DNA from: Clostridiaceae bacterium
GTDB lineage: Bacteria; Bacillota; Clostridia; Oscillospirales; Acutalibacteraceae
Assembly: GCA_021769555.1 (NCBI GenBank)
Contig: JAETSR010000006.1
Location: 1-64,000, forward strand
Direction: 5' to 3'
Length of the DNA stretch: 64,000 bases
The position numbers and the translations under genes are program-made. Under the pieces are notes generated by a model. That model saw only the letters and a program-made list of their open reading frames with translations, had not been told where the DNA came from and did no database searches. How positions within the stretch are numbered: the stretch's first letter is position 1; every line of letters begins with the position of its first letter. Positions 7,753 through 15,555 of the stretch are shown one piece after another.

Positions 7753-9264
7753 ATGGATATCCTGCTGGTGGATGACGACCTTGATATAATAGACGGCATT
7801 CTTGACGGCGTTGACTTTGACGGCCTTGGCTGCCGGTGCGTACATGTGGCCACTACCGGCCAGCAGGCCAGGGAGATACTGGAGTCCCAGGATATCGCCG
7901 TAATGCTCACGGATATTGAAATGCCAGGAGGCAGCGGTTTGGAGCTGCTGGAATGGGTCCGTGACAGCGGCAGGGATATTATAACCATGTTCTATACCAG
8001 CTTCCCCTATTTCGACTATGCAAAGAAGGCCATTGAGCTGCACAGTTTCGGCTATTTTCTAAAGCCTATAGCGTACCCTGAGCTGCAGGAGCATCTGCAT
8101 AAGGCCCTTTGCGAGGCACAAAAGATGAGACTAAGCGCGAAGGACGATATCTGGGAGAAAAAGCAGAAGCTCTGGCATGAGATAGCCCTCACCAGGGAGC
8201 AGCGGCCGGAGAGCCTTAGCGTCTCTATGTACCCGCCGGGCGTTAAGTTCGTCATTGCCGCAATGTTCTTTGGCGGCGGCTCGGTCCAGTGGAAGCGCTA
8301 CGCTCTGCGAAACGTGCTGTACGAAATGGCCGCGGACCTTGGCTTTACTGTTGAGGCCCTTTTCGGAATACAGGCTGAAACGGCGTGCGTGGTGCTGACG
8401 GAACCCCCAAAGCAGGGAAAGCCCGAAGAACTGTTCAGGCGGGCGGACGACTTTTCCAGAAAATATCTGGGAGGCAGGACAAACTTCTACTACCTGTCAG
8501 GCGCAGACCTTCAGAAGGCACATTCAGAGTTTCCAAGGGTTCTGGCCTGTATGGAGGACGACGTCTGCCGGGGACAGGCCGTCTGCTCTGTAAATGACCG
8601 CATAGTCAGAAAGCTCAGCTACAGCTGCCCTAAGATGTCCGGCTGGGGCGACATGGTCCTTGCGGGACAGCACGCCCAGGTTGAGGCGGAGATATGCTCT
8701 GAGCTGGACCGGCTGGCGGCTCTTGGCGAGCTGAATATGCCGTATATCAAAGCCATGCGCATTGACCTTATGCAGACCATTCACGCCCGGCTGCAGCAAA
8801 AGCAGATATCGGCCTATGACCTGTTCTCAGACGAGCGCTTTGACGCTCTTAGAGAGGGGTCGCTCCTCTCGGTAGAACATATGAAGGAGTACCTCTCCTA
8901 TGTGGTGCGCACGGCTGGCGAGTACATAGAGTATACCCGGGAGTCCGGCTCCGTGGCGGGCAGGATAAGGGAGTATATCGACAGCCACTACAGCGAGGAC
9001 ATAACCCGGAGCACCCTATCAAAGGTATTCTTTTTGAACTCGGACTATCTTGGACGGCTCTTTAAGAAGGAGACCGGCCTCTCGGTCAGCGGCTACCTGC
9101 AGGAGGTGCGCATAGAGGAGGCAAAGCGCCTGCTCTCGGGCACCTCGGTGCAGATAAACGAGATAGCCGCCCGGGTGGGCTATGACAACTTCTCCTATTT
9201 CTCCCATATCTTCCGTGAGAAGACCGGGCTTACGCCCATAGAATACCGGCGCGGCCGGCAGTAA
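7753..9264 (+). CDS. YesN-type response regulator (REC + AraC HTH)
   Basis: A 503-residue two-component response regulator. The receiver domain (residues 1-120) has acidic residues at DDD (7-9), phospho-acceptor D54 in LTDIEMPG and K104 in FLKPIAYP. A long linker region follows, then a C-terminal AraC-type double helix-turn-helix (about residues 405-503) ending in VGYDNFSYFSHIFREKTGLTPIEYRR. Such regulators pair with YesM-type sensor kinases and switch on adjacent sugar ABC importers. The only such kinase here lies 4.5 kb away (13812-15476), on the far side of the importer operon. It is likely the partner, but the pairing is an inference. Confidence 0.9.
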   Translation: MDILLVDDDLDIIDGILDGVDFDGLGCRCVHVATTGQQAREILESQDIAVMLTDIEMPGGSGLELLEWVRDSGRDIITMFYTSFPYFDYAKKAIELHSFGYFLKPIAYPELQEHLHKALCEAQKMRLSAKDDIWEKKQKLWHEIALTREQRPESLSVSMYPPGVKFVIAAMFFGGGSVQWKRYALRNVLYEMAADLGFTVEALFGIQAETACVVLTEPPKQGKPEELFRRADDFSRKYLGGRTNFYYLSGADLQKAHSEFPRVLACMEDDVCRGQAVCSVNDRIVRKLSYSCPKMSGWGDMVLAGQHAQVEAEICSELDRLAALGELNMPYIKAMRIDLMQTIHARLQQKQISAYDLFSDERFDALREGSLLSVEHMKEYLSYVVRTAGEYIEYTRESGSVAGRIREYIDSHYSEDITRSTLSKVFFLNSDYLGRLFKKETGLSVSGYLQEVRIEEAKRLLSGTSVQINEIAARVGYDNFSYFSHIFREKTGLTPIEYRRGRQ

Positions 9265-9268
9265 AAAT

Positions 9269-9306
9269 ACGGGACCCGGCCTCACCGAAGCGGAGCCGGG
9301 TCCCGT
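9269..9306. terminator. Shared terminator hairpin
   Basis: A perfect twelve-pair stem, ACGGGACCCGGC with GCCGGGTCCCGT, lies between two converging genes. The run of five T residues is on the minus-strand side, so it chiefly ends the importer/esterase operon. Confidence 0.75.
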
Positions 9307-9336
9307 GCTCATATATATTGGGAGTGTGATTGAGCT

Positions 9337-10143
9337 CTATATCTGACGCTTCCCGGCTATTGCATAGCCGTCAGTCCTTGGCAGCCAGTCCAGGAACTTC
9401 TCTATCTCCAGGTTCCAGAACCGCCACTCGTGGCCGTAGTCCGGGTGCTCGTCCCAGGTGAGGTCCGCGCCCAGCTCTATGAGCTTATCCCTGAACTTCT
9501 GGTTTGCCTCATAGAGGAAGTCCTTGGCTCCGCAGGCGATATAGGCCTTGGGGATGGCCTTCCCCTCCCCCGCCAGCTTTTCGGCGAGGGACTCCGGGTC
9601 AAGGGCCGGGTTTATGGGCTTCTCATTGGTGGCGTCCGCGCCGCCGGATATGAGCGCCTCCGGGTTCAGCTGCACAGCCGCCGAGAACGCCCCGAAGGCC
9701 TTGAAGCGCTCCGGATGATTTAAGGCGTGCACAAGGGTGCCGTAGCCGCCCATGGAGAGCCCGGCGATGTAGGTGTGCTCCGGCTCCCTTGAGACCGGGA
9801 ACATGCCGCAGACAAAATCGGGCAGCTCTTCGGAGACGAAGGTGAAGAAGTCGTCGCCGCCGATTTTCACGTAGCTCTTGTTCTCCGCTGAAATGTTCAC
9901 AACGGCTATCTGCCGCTCCTCGGCGAAGAGCTCCACGTTGGTGTAGCCCGTCCAGGTGGCGTGGTTATTGCCCATGCCGTGGAGAAGGTAGAGCACAGGG
10001 TACTTCTCCTTGGGGGTATGGGAGCAGGGCTCGCCGCCGCCCATACCCATGGACTCGGGGATGGTGGGGCTCGGGATTATCACCGTGATGTCAACGGTGC
10101 GCTTGAGTGTGTAAGAGATAAAATTGCAGGTAAATTTTGCCAT
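9337..10143 (-). CDS. Esterase D / acetyl-xylan-esterase-like hydrolase
   Basis: A 268-residue alpha/beta hydrolase of the esterase D type. It has LLHGMGNNHATW (oxyanion region, residues 53-64) and the nucleophile elbow GLSMGGYG with S130. DEHPDYGHEW near the C terminus probably supplies the catalytic His. There is no signal peptide. It is the last gene of the sugar ABC importer operon, 14 bases after a permease gene, so it probably removes acyl groups from imported oligosaccharides or acts on a related ester. A strong AAAGGAGAG ribosome site supports the start. The exact ester is unknown. Confidence 0.82.
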   Translation of the reverse strand: MAKFTCNFISYTLKRTVDITVIIPSPTIPESMGMGGGEPCSHTPKEKYPVLYLLHGMGNNHATWTGYTNVELFAEERQIAVVNISAENKSYVKIGGDDFFTFVSEELPDFVCGMFPVSREPEHTYIAGLSMGGYGTLVHALNHPERFKAFGAFSAAVQLNPEALISGGADATNEKPINPALDPESLAEKLAGEGKAIPKAYIACGAKDFLYEANQKFRDKLIELGADLTWDEHPDYGHEWRFWNLEIEKFLDWLPRTDGYAIAGKRQI

Positions 10144-10157
10144 GATATTCTCTCCTT

Positions 10158-11045
10158 TCAGCCTTTAACGGCGCCTAACATTATACCGCTTGCGAAGTAC
10201 TTTTGCAAGAAGGGGTATACTATCAATATGGGCAGTATAGCGACGAAGGCTATAGCCATGCGTATGGACACCTGAGGTATCTGCATGAGCGAGCCGGAGT
10301 TGGCCGTTGAGTGGGCTGCCAGGGCCTGTATATCCTGTATCATCCTGTTCAGAAGGGTCTGAATGCTGAACATATTTGATTTATTGATATAGTACAGGCC
10401 GTTTGTCCAGTCGTTCCAGTAGGAGAGGCCGGTGAAAAGCCCAATGGTAACAAGTATGGGCTTGCCAAGGGGCATGACTATCCTCCAGTATATGGTGAGG
10501 TACCCGGCGCCGTCTATCTTTGCCGCCTCGTATATGTCGGCGGGTATGCTGGTGGTAAAGAATGTGCGCACCAGTATGATGTTGAAGGCCCCAAGAAGGA
10601 AATTTGGGAAGATATAGGCCCAGAGGGTATTCCTTATGCCGAAGGTGGTGGTCCACATGATGTAGGAGGGCACCAGGCCTCCTGAGAACAGCATGGTGAA
10701 GAACACATAGAAGGTTATCACCCTGCGCCCGGGCAAATCTTTAAGGGACAGCGGGAAAGCCATCAGCGAGGCCAGGATTATGCTTAGAGACGTGCCTATC
10801 ACCGTTACAAGCACGGTTATCCCATAGGCCCTGAACACCGTCGCCGAGTTCTGCATGATGTACTCATAGGCCCCCGCGCTGAACTGTGCGGGGAAAAATG
10901 AGTATCCGTTCGCCACCAGGGTGTTTTCCTCAGTGATAGAGGACATGAACAGCAGCACCAGAGGCAGAATCATGCACAGGGACACGATTATCAGGATGAT
11001 ATTTATTACAGCTTGGTATGCCTTGCGGCCTTTTGACATTATCAC
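10158..11045 (-). CDS. Carbohydrate ABC transporter permease (LplC type)
   Basis: A 295-residue inner-membrane permease with six helices, of the LplC/YtcP subfamily of the binding-protein-dependent (MalG-like) family. The EAA loop that contacts the ATPase reads EAAKIDGAGYLTIYWRIVMP. The start as listed is a GTG placed 9 bases after AAAGGAGG. An ATG two codons downstream (11039) is an alternative. It pairs with the LplB-type permease just upstream. No ATP-binding subunit is encoded nearby, which is usual for this importer class and implies a shared MsmK-like ATPase elsewhere. Confidence 0.92.
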   Translation of the reverse strand: MIMSKGRKAYQAVINIILIIVSLCMILPLVLLFMSSITEENTLVANGYSFFPAQFSAGAYEYIMQNSATVFRAYGITVLVTVIGTSLSIILASLMAFPLSLKDLPGRRVITFYVFFTMLFSGGLVPSYIMWTTTFGIRNTLWAYIFPNFLLGAFNIILVRTFFTTSIPADIYEAAKIDGAGYLTIYWRIVMPLGKPILVTIGLFTGLSYWNDWTNGLYYINKSNMFSIQTLLNRMIQDIQALAAHSTANSGSLMQIPQVSIRMAIAFVAILPILIVYPFLQKYFASGIMLGAVKG

Positions 11046-11060
11046 TATGCTCCGCCTCCT

Positions 11061-11987
11061 TTAGAAAATAGCGTTCTCAGCGCTGGCCTTGCGCACAACC
11101 ATATTGGAAACAATCACCAGGGTGAAGCCTACCACGGACTGCAGCAGTCCCGCCGCGGAGGAGCGCCCGAAGCCGCCGGTGCTCATAAGGGCCCTGTACA
11201 CATAGGTGTCGATGGTGTTTGTAACAGGGTACAGAGAGCCTGAGTTCTGGGGCACCTGATAGAACAGACCGAAGTCGGAATAGAATATGCGGCCGATGTT
11301 CATGATAAGCAGGGTAATGATTGACGGTATCAGGCAGGGCAGGGTTATACGGGTTATCTGCTGCCACTTGCTGGCCCCGTCCAGGTCAGCCGCCTCATAG
11401 AAGCTCTGGTCTATTCCGGCTATGGCAGCTATGTATATGAGCGTGCCGTAGCCCACGCCCTTCCAGCAGTTGGTGACAATGAGTATCACCGGCCACCAGG
11501 TGGTGTCGTTGTACCACTGTACAGGCTCCATGCCCAGCATGGGCAGAAGCCCCTTGTTGAACATGCCGTTCTCGTGGCTTAAAAGGGCGAACACTATGTA
11601 GCTCACCACCACGATTGAGATAAGGAACGGCAGGAGTATGGAGCTCTGGTACAGCTTCTTCATGCGGGTGTTCATCACGTCGGAGATAAATATGGCAAGC
11701 ATTATGCCCACCACCGTGTTCACGATGATAAACGCCACGTTATAGAGCAGGGTGTTTCGTATGATGACGGCCGCCTCGTTGGTTCCGAACAGGAACTCGA
11801 AGTTCTTTAGCCCGGCCCAGGGGCTGTGAAAAATGCCGTCGTTGACGTTATAGGTCTTAAAGGCCACAACTATGCCCGCCATGGGTATATAGTTGTTGAT
11901 GAACAGGTATACCGCCCCGGGCAGCAGCATGATATAAAGGGGGATAAACTGCTTGAACCGGGCGAAATTCATTTTCTTTTTTTCCAT
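11061..11987 (-). CDS. Carbohydrate ABC transporter permease (LplB type)
   Basis: A 308-residue permease with six predicted helices, of the LplB/YtcO subfamily (MalF-like). Its EAA motif is EAADLDGASKWQQITRITLP. It starts with MEKKKMNFARF after a GAGGAGGAAGGAC ribosome site. It lies between the binding lipoprotein (gap 31 bases) and the second permease (gap 15 bases). The substrate is probably an oligosaccharide. LplB-type systems are associated with complex polysaccharide fragments and are typically controlled by YesM/YesN pairs like the one flanking this operon. Confidence 0.92.
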   Translation of the reverse strand: MEKKKMNFARFKQFIPLYIMLLPGAVYLFINNYIPMAGIVVAFKTYNVNDGIFHSPWAGLKNFEFLFGTNEAAVIIRNTLLYNVAFIIVNTVVGIMLAIFISDVMNTRMKKLYQSSILLPFLISIVVVSYIVFALLSHENGMFNKGLLPMLGMEPVQWYNDTTWWPVILIVTNCWKGVGYGTLIYIAAIAGIDQSFYEAADLDGASKWQQITRITLPCLIPSIITLLIMNIGRIFYSDFGLFYQVPQNSGSLYPVTNTIDTYVYRALMSTGGFGRSSAAGLLQSVVGFTLVIVSNMVVRKASAENAIF

Positions 11988-12018
11988 GTCCTTCCTCCTC
12001 AGCCGCCCTTAAAATGGG

Positions 12019-13608
12019 TCACTGGGCGTCCAGCCACGCGTCAAGCTGCTTCTGCTTCTCGTCCATTACCGTCTGCAGTCCGGCGGCGTACAGGGCGTCG
12101 TTAAACTCCTTGAGCTTGGACTCTATATCCACAACGCCGAAAGCCAGGTCCTTGCTGTACTGCTCATATACAGAGGCAAGCTGGGCCTCCTCGTTTGTAA
12201 CGGGAGTGGAGTCGAAGGTGAAGCCGTAGGCCTTGGAGGTCATCATCTCGCTGTTGTACTTCTCGTACTGCTCCCAAATGTCAATCGGGTTGCCTTCCCA
12301 GGCGTGGCCCGCGAACTGGTTGGGATAGATATAGCCCATATCATTGTGGTAGCTGACGCTGGTGGCGTCAACGCCGTCGGGGTAGGCGGCCAGGTTATCC
12401 TCGGTGAGCACCCAGTCCTCGCCCTCAATGCCCCAGTTGATGAGGTCGTTGAACTCCTGGCTGATATAGGTCCAGTTCATGAACTGCACGGCCTTCTGGG
12501 GGTCCTCGGCGGAGTTCGCCACAGAGAGCATGGCTGAGGTGACAGCGGAGGTGCTCTTAGAGCAGTTGCCGCCCACGGGGATAACAGCCACGTCGTAGCC
12601 GGTCTGGGCCTTCTTCTCGATGTCGGTGTTGGGCTTAATAGCTGTGATGAAGGAGAAGCAGTTGCCGGCCTTCATCTTTATCTCGCCGGAGTCGGAGTTC
12701 ACGGCGATGTCCTGAGAGGAGTATCCGTTCTTGAACCAGCGGCTGCCTATCTCGCAGAAGTTCTTGTACTGCTCGGACTCAAACCAGTTGGTGATGGTAG
12801 TGGTCTGACCGTAGTTCTCAAGAACGCCGAAATTGTCGCCGAGGTTGTCGAACCAGTCGATGGTCTGCAGGGCCATGATAGATGTGCCGTCCAGGCAGAC
12901 CATATCGGGATGGGCCTCCTTCACCTTGGCAAAGAGCTCGTCAAGCTGCTCAAAGGAAGAGTAGTCCTCCACTGTGACGTTGAAGTCCTCCACCTTATAG
13001 CCCAGCTCGTCAAAGATGTCCTTGCGGGCCACAAGGCCGGTTGGGTAGCCGCGCTCCTTCATCTGGCCCAGGCCGATGAGGAAGTCGCCGATATAGCCGC
13101 AGTTAAAGTCCACTCCCAGGACCTCCTTGGCGTCCTTCAGGTCGTCCAGGTAGTCGGCCATATTTACCACATACTGGGACTCGATGTAGGTGGAGAAGTT
13201 GCCGGAGAAGGCCGGGAAGATGTCCAGAGGCTCGCCGGCCGCCAGCATCATGGAAATCTGAGAGTTATAGGTGCCCCAGGTCATGGGGATGACGTTCACC
13301 TTCATGTTCAGCTCCTTCTGAGCCAGCTCGTTTATTGCCTCGTTTACCTTAGTCTGGTTGGGGCCCTCCTGGGCTATCATGTACAGGTAGTTGACCTCAT
13401 ACCCGCCGCCGTCCACCTTGCCGGTGCTTTCGGCCTCGCTTTCGCCCTCGTCGGAGCTGTTTTCGCTCTGCTGGGTCTCTGAGGACTGCTGTGTTTCGGA
13501 GCTGCTCTCCTGGGAGCTCTCCTTGCCGCCGTCCCCGCCGCACCCGGCGAACAGGGCGCAGACTAAGGCCAGCGCCAGCAGAAGGCTGATGATTCTTTTA
13601 GCTTTCAT
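12019..13608 (-). CDS. Extracellular sugar-binding lipoprotein of ABC importer
   Basis: A 529-residue lipoprotein: signal peptide with lipobox LFAGC (C23), a Ser/Glu/Gln-rich flexible linker (about residues 28-60), then a family 1 extracellular solute-binding fold of the LplA type. I chose the ATG at 13608 because GGAGGG stands seven bases before it and the signal peptide begins there. A longer reading frame to 13794 only adds a non-coding-looking prefix across the promoter. It is the first gene of the importer operon and delivers substrate to the two permeases. The specific sugar cannot be deduced. Confidence 0.92.
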   Translation of the reverse strand: MKAKRIISLLLALALVCALFAGCGGDGGKESSQESSSETQQSSETQQSENSSDEGESEAESTGKVDGGGYEVNYLYMIAQEGPNQTKVNEAINELAQKELNMKVNVIPMTWGTYNSQISMMLAAGEPLDIFPAFSGNFSTYIESQYVVNMADYLDDLKDAKEVLGVDFNCGYIGDFLIGLGQMKERGYPTGLVARKDIFDELGYKVEDFNVTVEDYSSFEQLDELFAKVKEAHPDMVCLDGTSIMALQTIDWFDNLGDNFGVLENYGQTTTITNWFESEQYKNFCEIGSRWFKNGYSSQDIAVNSDSGEIKMKAGNCFSFITAIKPNTDIEKKAQTGYDVAVIPVGGNCSKSTSAVTSAMLSVANSAEDPQKAVQFMNWTYISQEFNDLINWGIEGEDWVLTEDNLAAYPDGVDATSVSYHNDMGYIYPNQFAGHAWEGNPIDIWEQYEKYNSEMMTSKAYGFTFDSTPVTNEEAQLASVYEQYSKDLAFGVVDIESKLKEFNDALYAAGLQTVMDEKQKQLDAWLDAQ

Positions 13609-13685
13609 ATATTTTCCCTCCATATTCCGGCTGTTATCGCGCCGGTTATTTGTGCAAATATAATACCAAATTTCCCCCGGAAAAA

Positions 13686-13715
13686 AATATAAGCAGATGG
13701 TAGATGAATTGTCAG
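13686..13715 (-). promoter_or_regulatory. Candidate promoter of the ABC importer operon
   Basis: On the minus strand, CTGACA (13710-13715) and TATATT (13686-13691) are 18 bases apart, about 80 bases upstream of the binding-protein start. A weak consensus like this fits an activator-dependent promoter. Confidence 0.4.
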
Positions 13716-13741
13716 AAATAAGACATTTTGCCCCATGTCTC

Positions 13742-13770
13742 TCGTCAAACCGGTAAAACAGCGATATAAT
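13742..13770 (+). promoter_or_regulatory. Candidate promoter of the YesM-type kinase
   Basis: TCGTCA (13742-13747) and a consensus TATAAT (13765-13770) with a 17-base spacer, about 42 bases before the kinase start. It is divergent from the importer promoter. Confidence 0.5.
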
Positions 13771-13811
13771 GGGGTCGACAGTAATTCGGGGCATACAGGG
13801 GGTATATAGTT

Positions 13812-15476
13812 ATGAAAGGAAGGCAGATGCCCGCGCTTCGCAAGGTTTTTATCTGGCTGCTATGCCTGTTCGGGGCAATACTGACCGTTGGGCTCACTAT
13901 GCTGGCCGCCGCGGACATGACAGGGCGCAAGGCCCAATGGGAGAGGGCAGTAAAATCAGCGAGGGGGCAGCTGGACGGGCTCGAGACCTCCCTTTCGGAG
14001 ATAAATATGTACCTTACGGACCTGCTCCAGAATAACAGCGAGGTCAAGGCCCTCCTCGAGGAGACCGACACACAGCGCCGTAACAACGCCGCAAGGAAGC
14101 TTGGCGAGAAAATGAGCGCCCAGAACCGGGGCAGGCCAATCAGGTACAACTTCTTTTTCTATGCCCCGGACTCGGGCACCGAGAGCTTCTGCTACGATGG
14201 CTATTCGGACTACTCCGACTGCATGGCGCTCAGAGAGCTTATAAAGGAGCAGCTTGGAAGCTCCGGACAGTCCAAAGCCGGCTTTGTGTGGACGCCTGTT
14301 TCAGTAAATGACAGGTTGTACCTGCTGCAGTGCTACCGGCTTGGCGGGGCCGTGGCCGCGGGCTGGCTGCCCAGCGCCAGGGCCTTCTCCTTCCTGTCGG
14401 GGTACGACGGCGGGTATATGCTCAGCGGCCGGGACGGAAGCCGTCTGCCCACTGAGGAAAGCGCGGTGGACGAGCCCGGGCAGGGCTGGGGTGAATTAAC
14501 CGAGAAGATTGATATGCGCTATGCCGCCGTGACTATCACCCTGGTCGACCGCCCCAGCAGGTTTTTGGGCACACAGATGGTGGTGCTGTGCTTTCTGGTG
14601 CTGGTGCTTATTATAGTCGCCGCCTTTTCCCTTTACACCCTCACATATTTTCAGCGGTTTATCCAGCGGCCCTTTGCCCAGCTTCAGAGCCATGTGGACT
14701 GCTATGTCCGGGAGCGGGACACTGCCAAGCGCCGGGGCTTCGCGGAGCTGAACAGGGCCATGGAGGCCTTCGATTCGCTGGAAAGGCAGCTGAACTCCCT
14801 GAAAATAGAGCAGTATGAAGAAAAGCTGGCCCTTGAGAAGACCCAGCTTGACTATTTCCAGCTTCAAATTAAACCGCACTTCTTTGTGAACACCTTCAGC
14901 ATACTCCACGGCATGGCCCAGAAAAGGGATTACGAGCGAATACAGGAGTTCTGCCTTAAGCTCTCAGACTATGTGCGGTATCTGTTCAGGGACGGCCTGA
15001 GCACAGTGTCCCTTGAAGATGAGCTCAAGGTGGTGAGGGATTATCTCGAGGTCCAGAACATACGCTACCGCACCCATAGCATAGTTGATGAGAACATCCC
15101 TCAAGAGCTTCTCTCCTTCCAGACCCCGCCGGTGCTGCTGCTGACATTTGTGGAGAACACCGTAAAGCACGCCCGCCGCGACCTGTCCCAGCTGGTTGTA
15201 ACTGTGCGGGTAACCCCTTTTCTTAGGGATGGGGCGCGGTTCATACGGCTGTATGTCTCCGGAAGCTGCTCCGCCTTCACTGCAGAGGACCTGGAAGCCC
15301 TCAACTCCCCCGCCGCGGACAGTACCGGCGGCCAGCATCTGGGCATACAAAACGTGCGCCGCCGTATGCGGCTGATGTATGGTGACGAGGCCAGCCTCCG
15401 CTTCTTCAATGAGCAGGGGCAGTCGGTGGTGGAAATCGTGCTGCCTGAGAGGGAGGCGTTTACTTTGGCAAGATGA
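13812..15476 (+). CDS. YesM-type sensor histidine kinase
   Basis: A 554-residue membrane kinase: a helix at about residues 10-33, an extracytoplasmic sensor domain, a second helix near 255-280, a HAMP-like stretch, then a His_kinase domain with phospho-acceptor H356 in QIKPHFFVN. The HATPase follows, with its N-box at LTFVENTVKHA. A second in-frame ATG at 13827, preceded by AAAGGAAGG, is an equally plausible start. It is transcribed divergently from the sugar ABC importer. Its likely partner is the YesN-type regulator at 7753, beyond the importer operon. It probably senses the sugar through the binding protein. Confidence 0.9.
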   Translation: MKGRQMPALRKVFIWLLCLFGAILTVGLTMLAAADMTGRKAQWERAVKSARGQLDGLETSLSEINMYLTDLLQNNSEVKALLEETDTQRRNNAARKLGEKMSAQNRGRPIRYNFFFYAPDSGTESFCYDGYSDYSDCMALRELIKEQLGSSGQSKAGFVWTPVSVNDRLYLLQCYRLGGAVAAGWLPSARAFSFLSGYDGGYMLSGRDGSRLPTEESAVDEPGQGWGELTEKIDMRYAAVTITLVDRPSRFLGTQMVVLCFLVLVLIIVAAFSLYTLTYFQRFIQRPFAQLQSHVDCYVRERDTAKRRGFAELNRAMEAFDSLERQLNSLKIEQYEEKLALEKTQLDYFQLQIKPHFFVNTFSILHGMAQKRDYERIQEFCLKLSDYVRYLFRDGLSTVSLEDELKVVRDYLEVQNIRYRTHSIVDENIPQELLSFQTPPVLLLTFVENTVKHARRDLSQLVVTVRVTPFLRDGARFIRLYVSGSCSAFTAEDLEALNSPAADSTGGQHLGIQNVRRRMRLMYGDEASLRFFNEQGQSVVEIVLPEREAFTLAR

Positions 15477-15494
15477 GCGCTTTAGTGTTTTATC

Positions 15495-15535
15495 AAAAGT
15501 AAAGACACAGGCTGAAAGCCCGTGTCTTTACTTTT
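15495..15535. terminator. Strong terminator after the YesM-type kinase
   Basis: A long stem (14 pairs, one mismatch, 3 more pairs) closes on a TGAAA loop and is followed by TTTTTT on the plus strand. The A-rich left arm also gives a T run on the minus strand, so it can serve the converging operon. Confidence 0.85.
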
Positions 15536-15555
15536 TTAGAAATCAGTTTAAAATT

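Noticed and set aside
7624-8043. 139-residue minus-strand frame overlapping the YesN-type gene
   Set aside because: It overlaps the receiver domain of a clear gene and its promoter, and has no recognisable domain.
13609-13794. N-terminal extension of the sugar-binding lipoprotein
   Set aside because: The open frame continues upstream, but the signal peptide and GGAGGG site place the start at 13608. The extension crosses the promoter region and lacks coding character.
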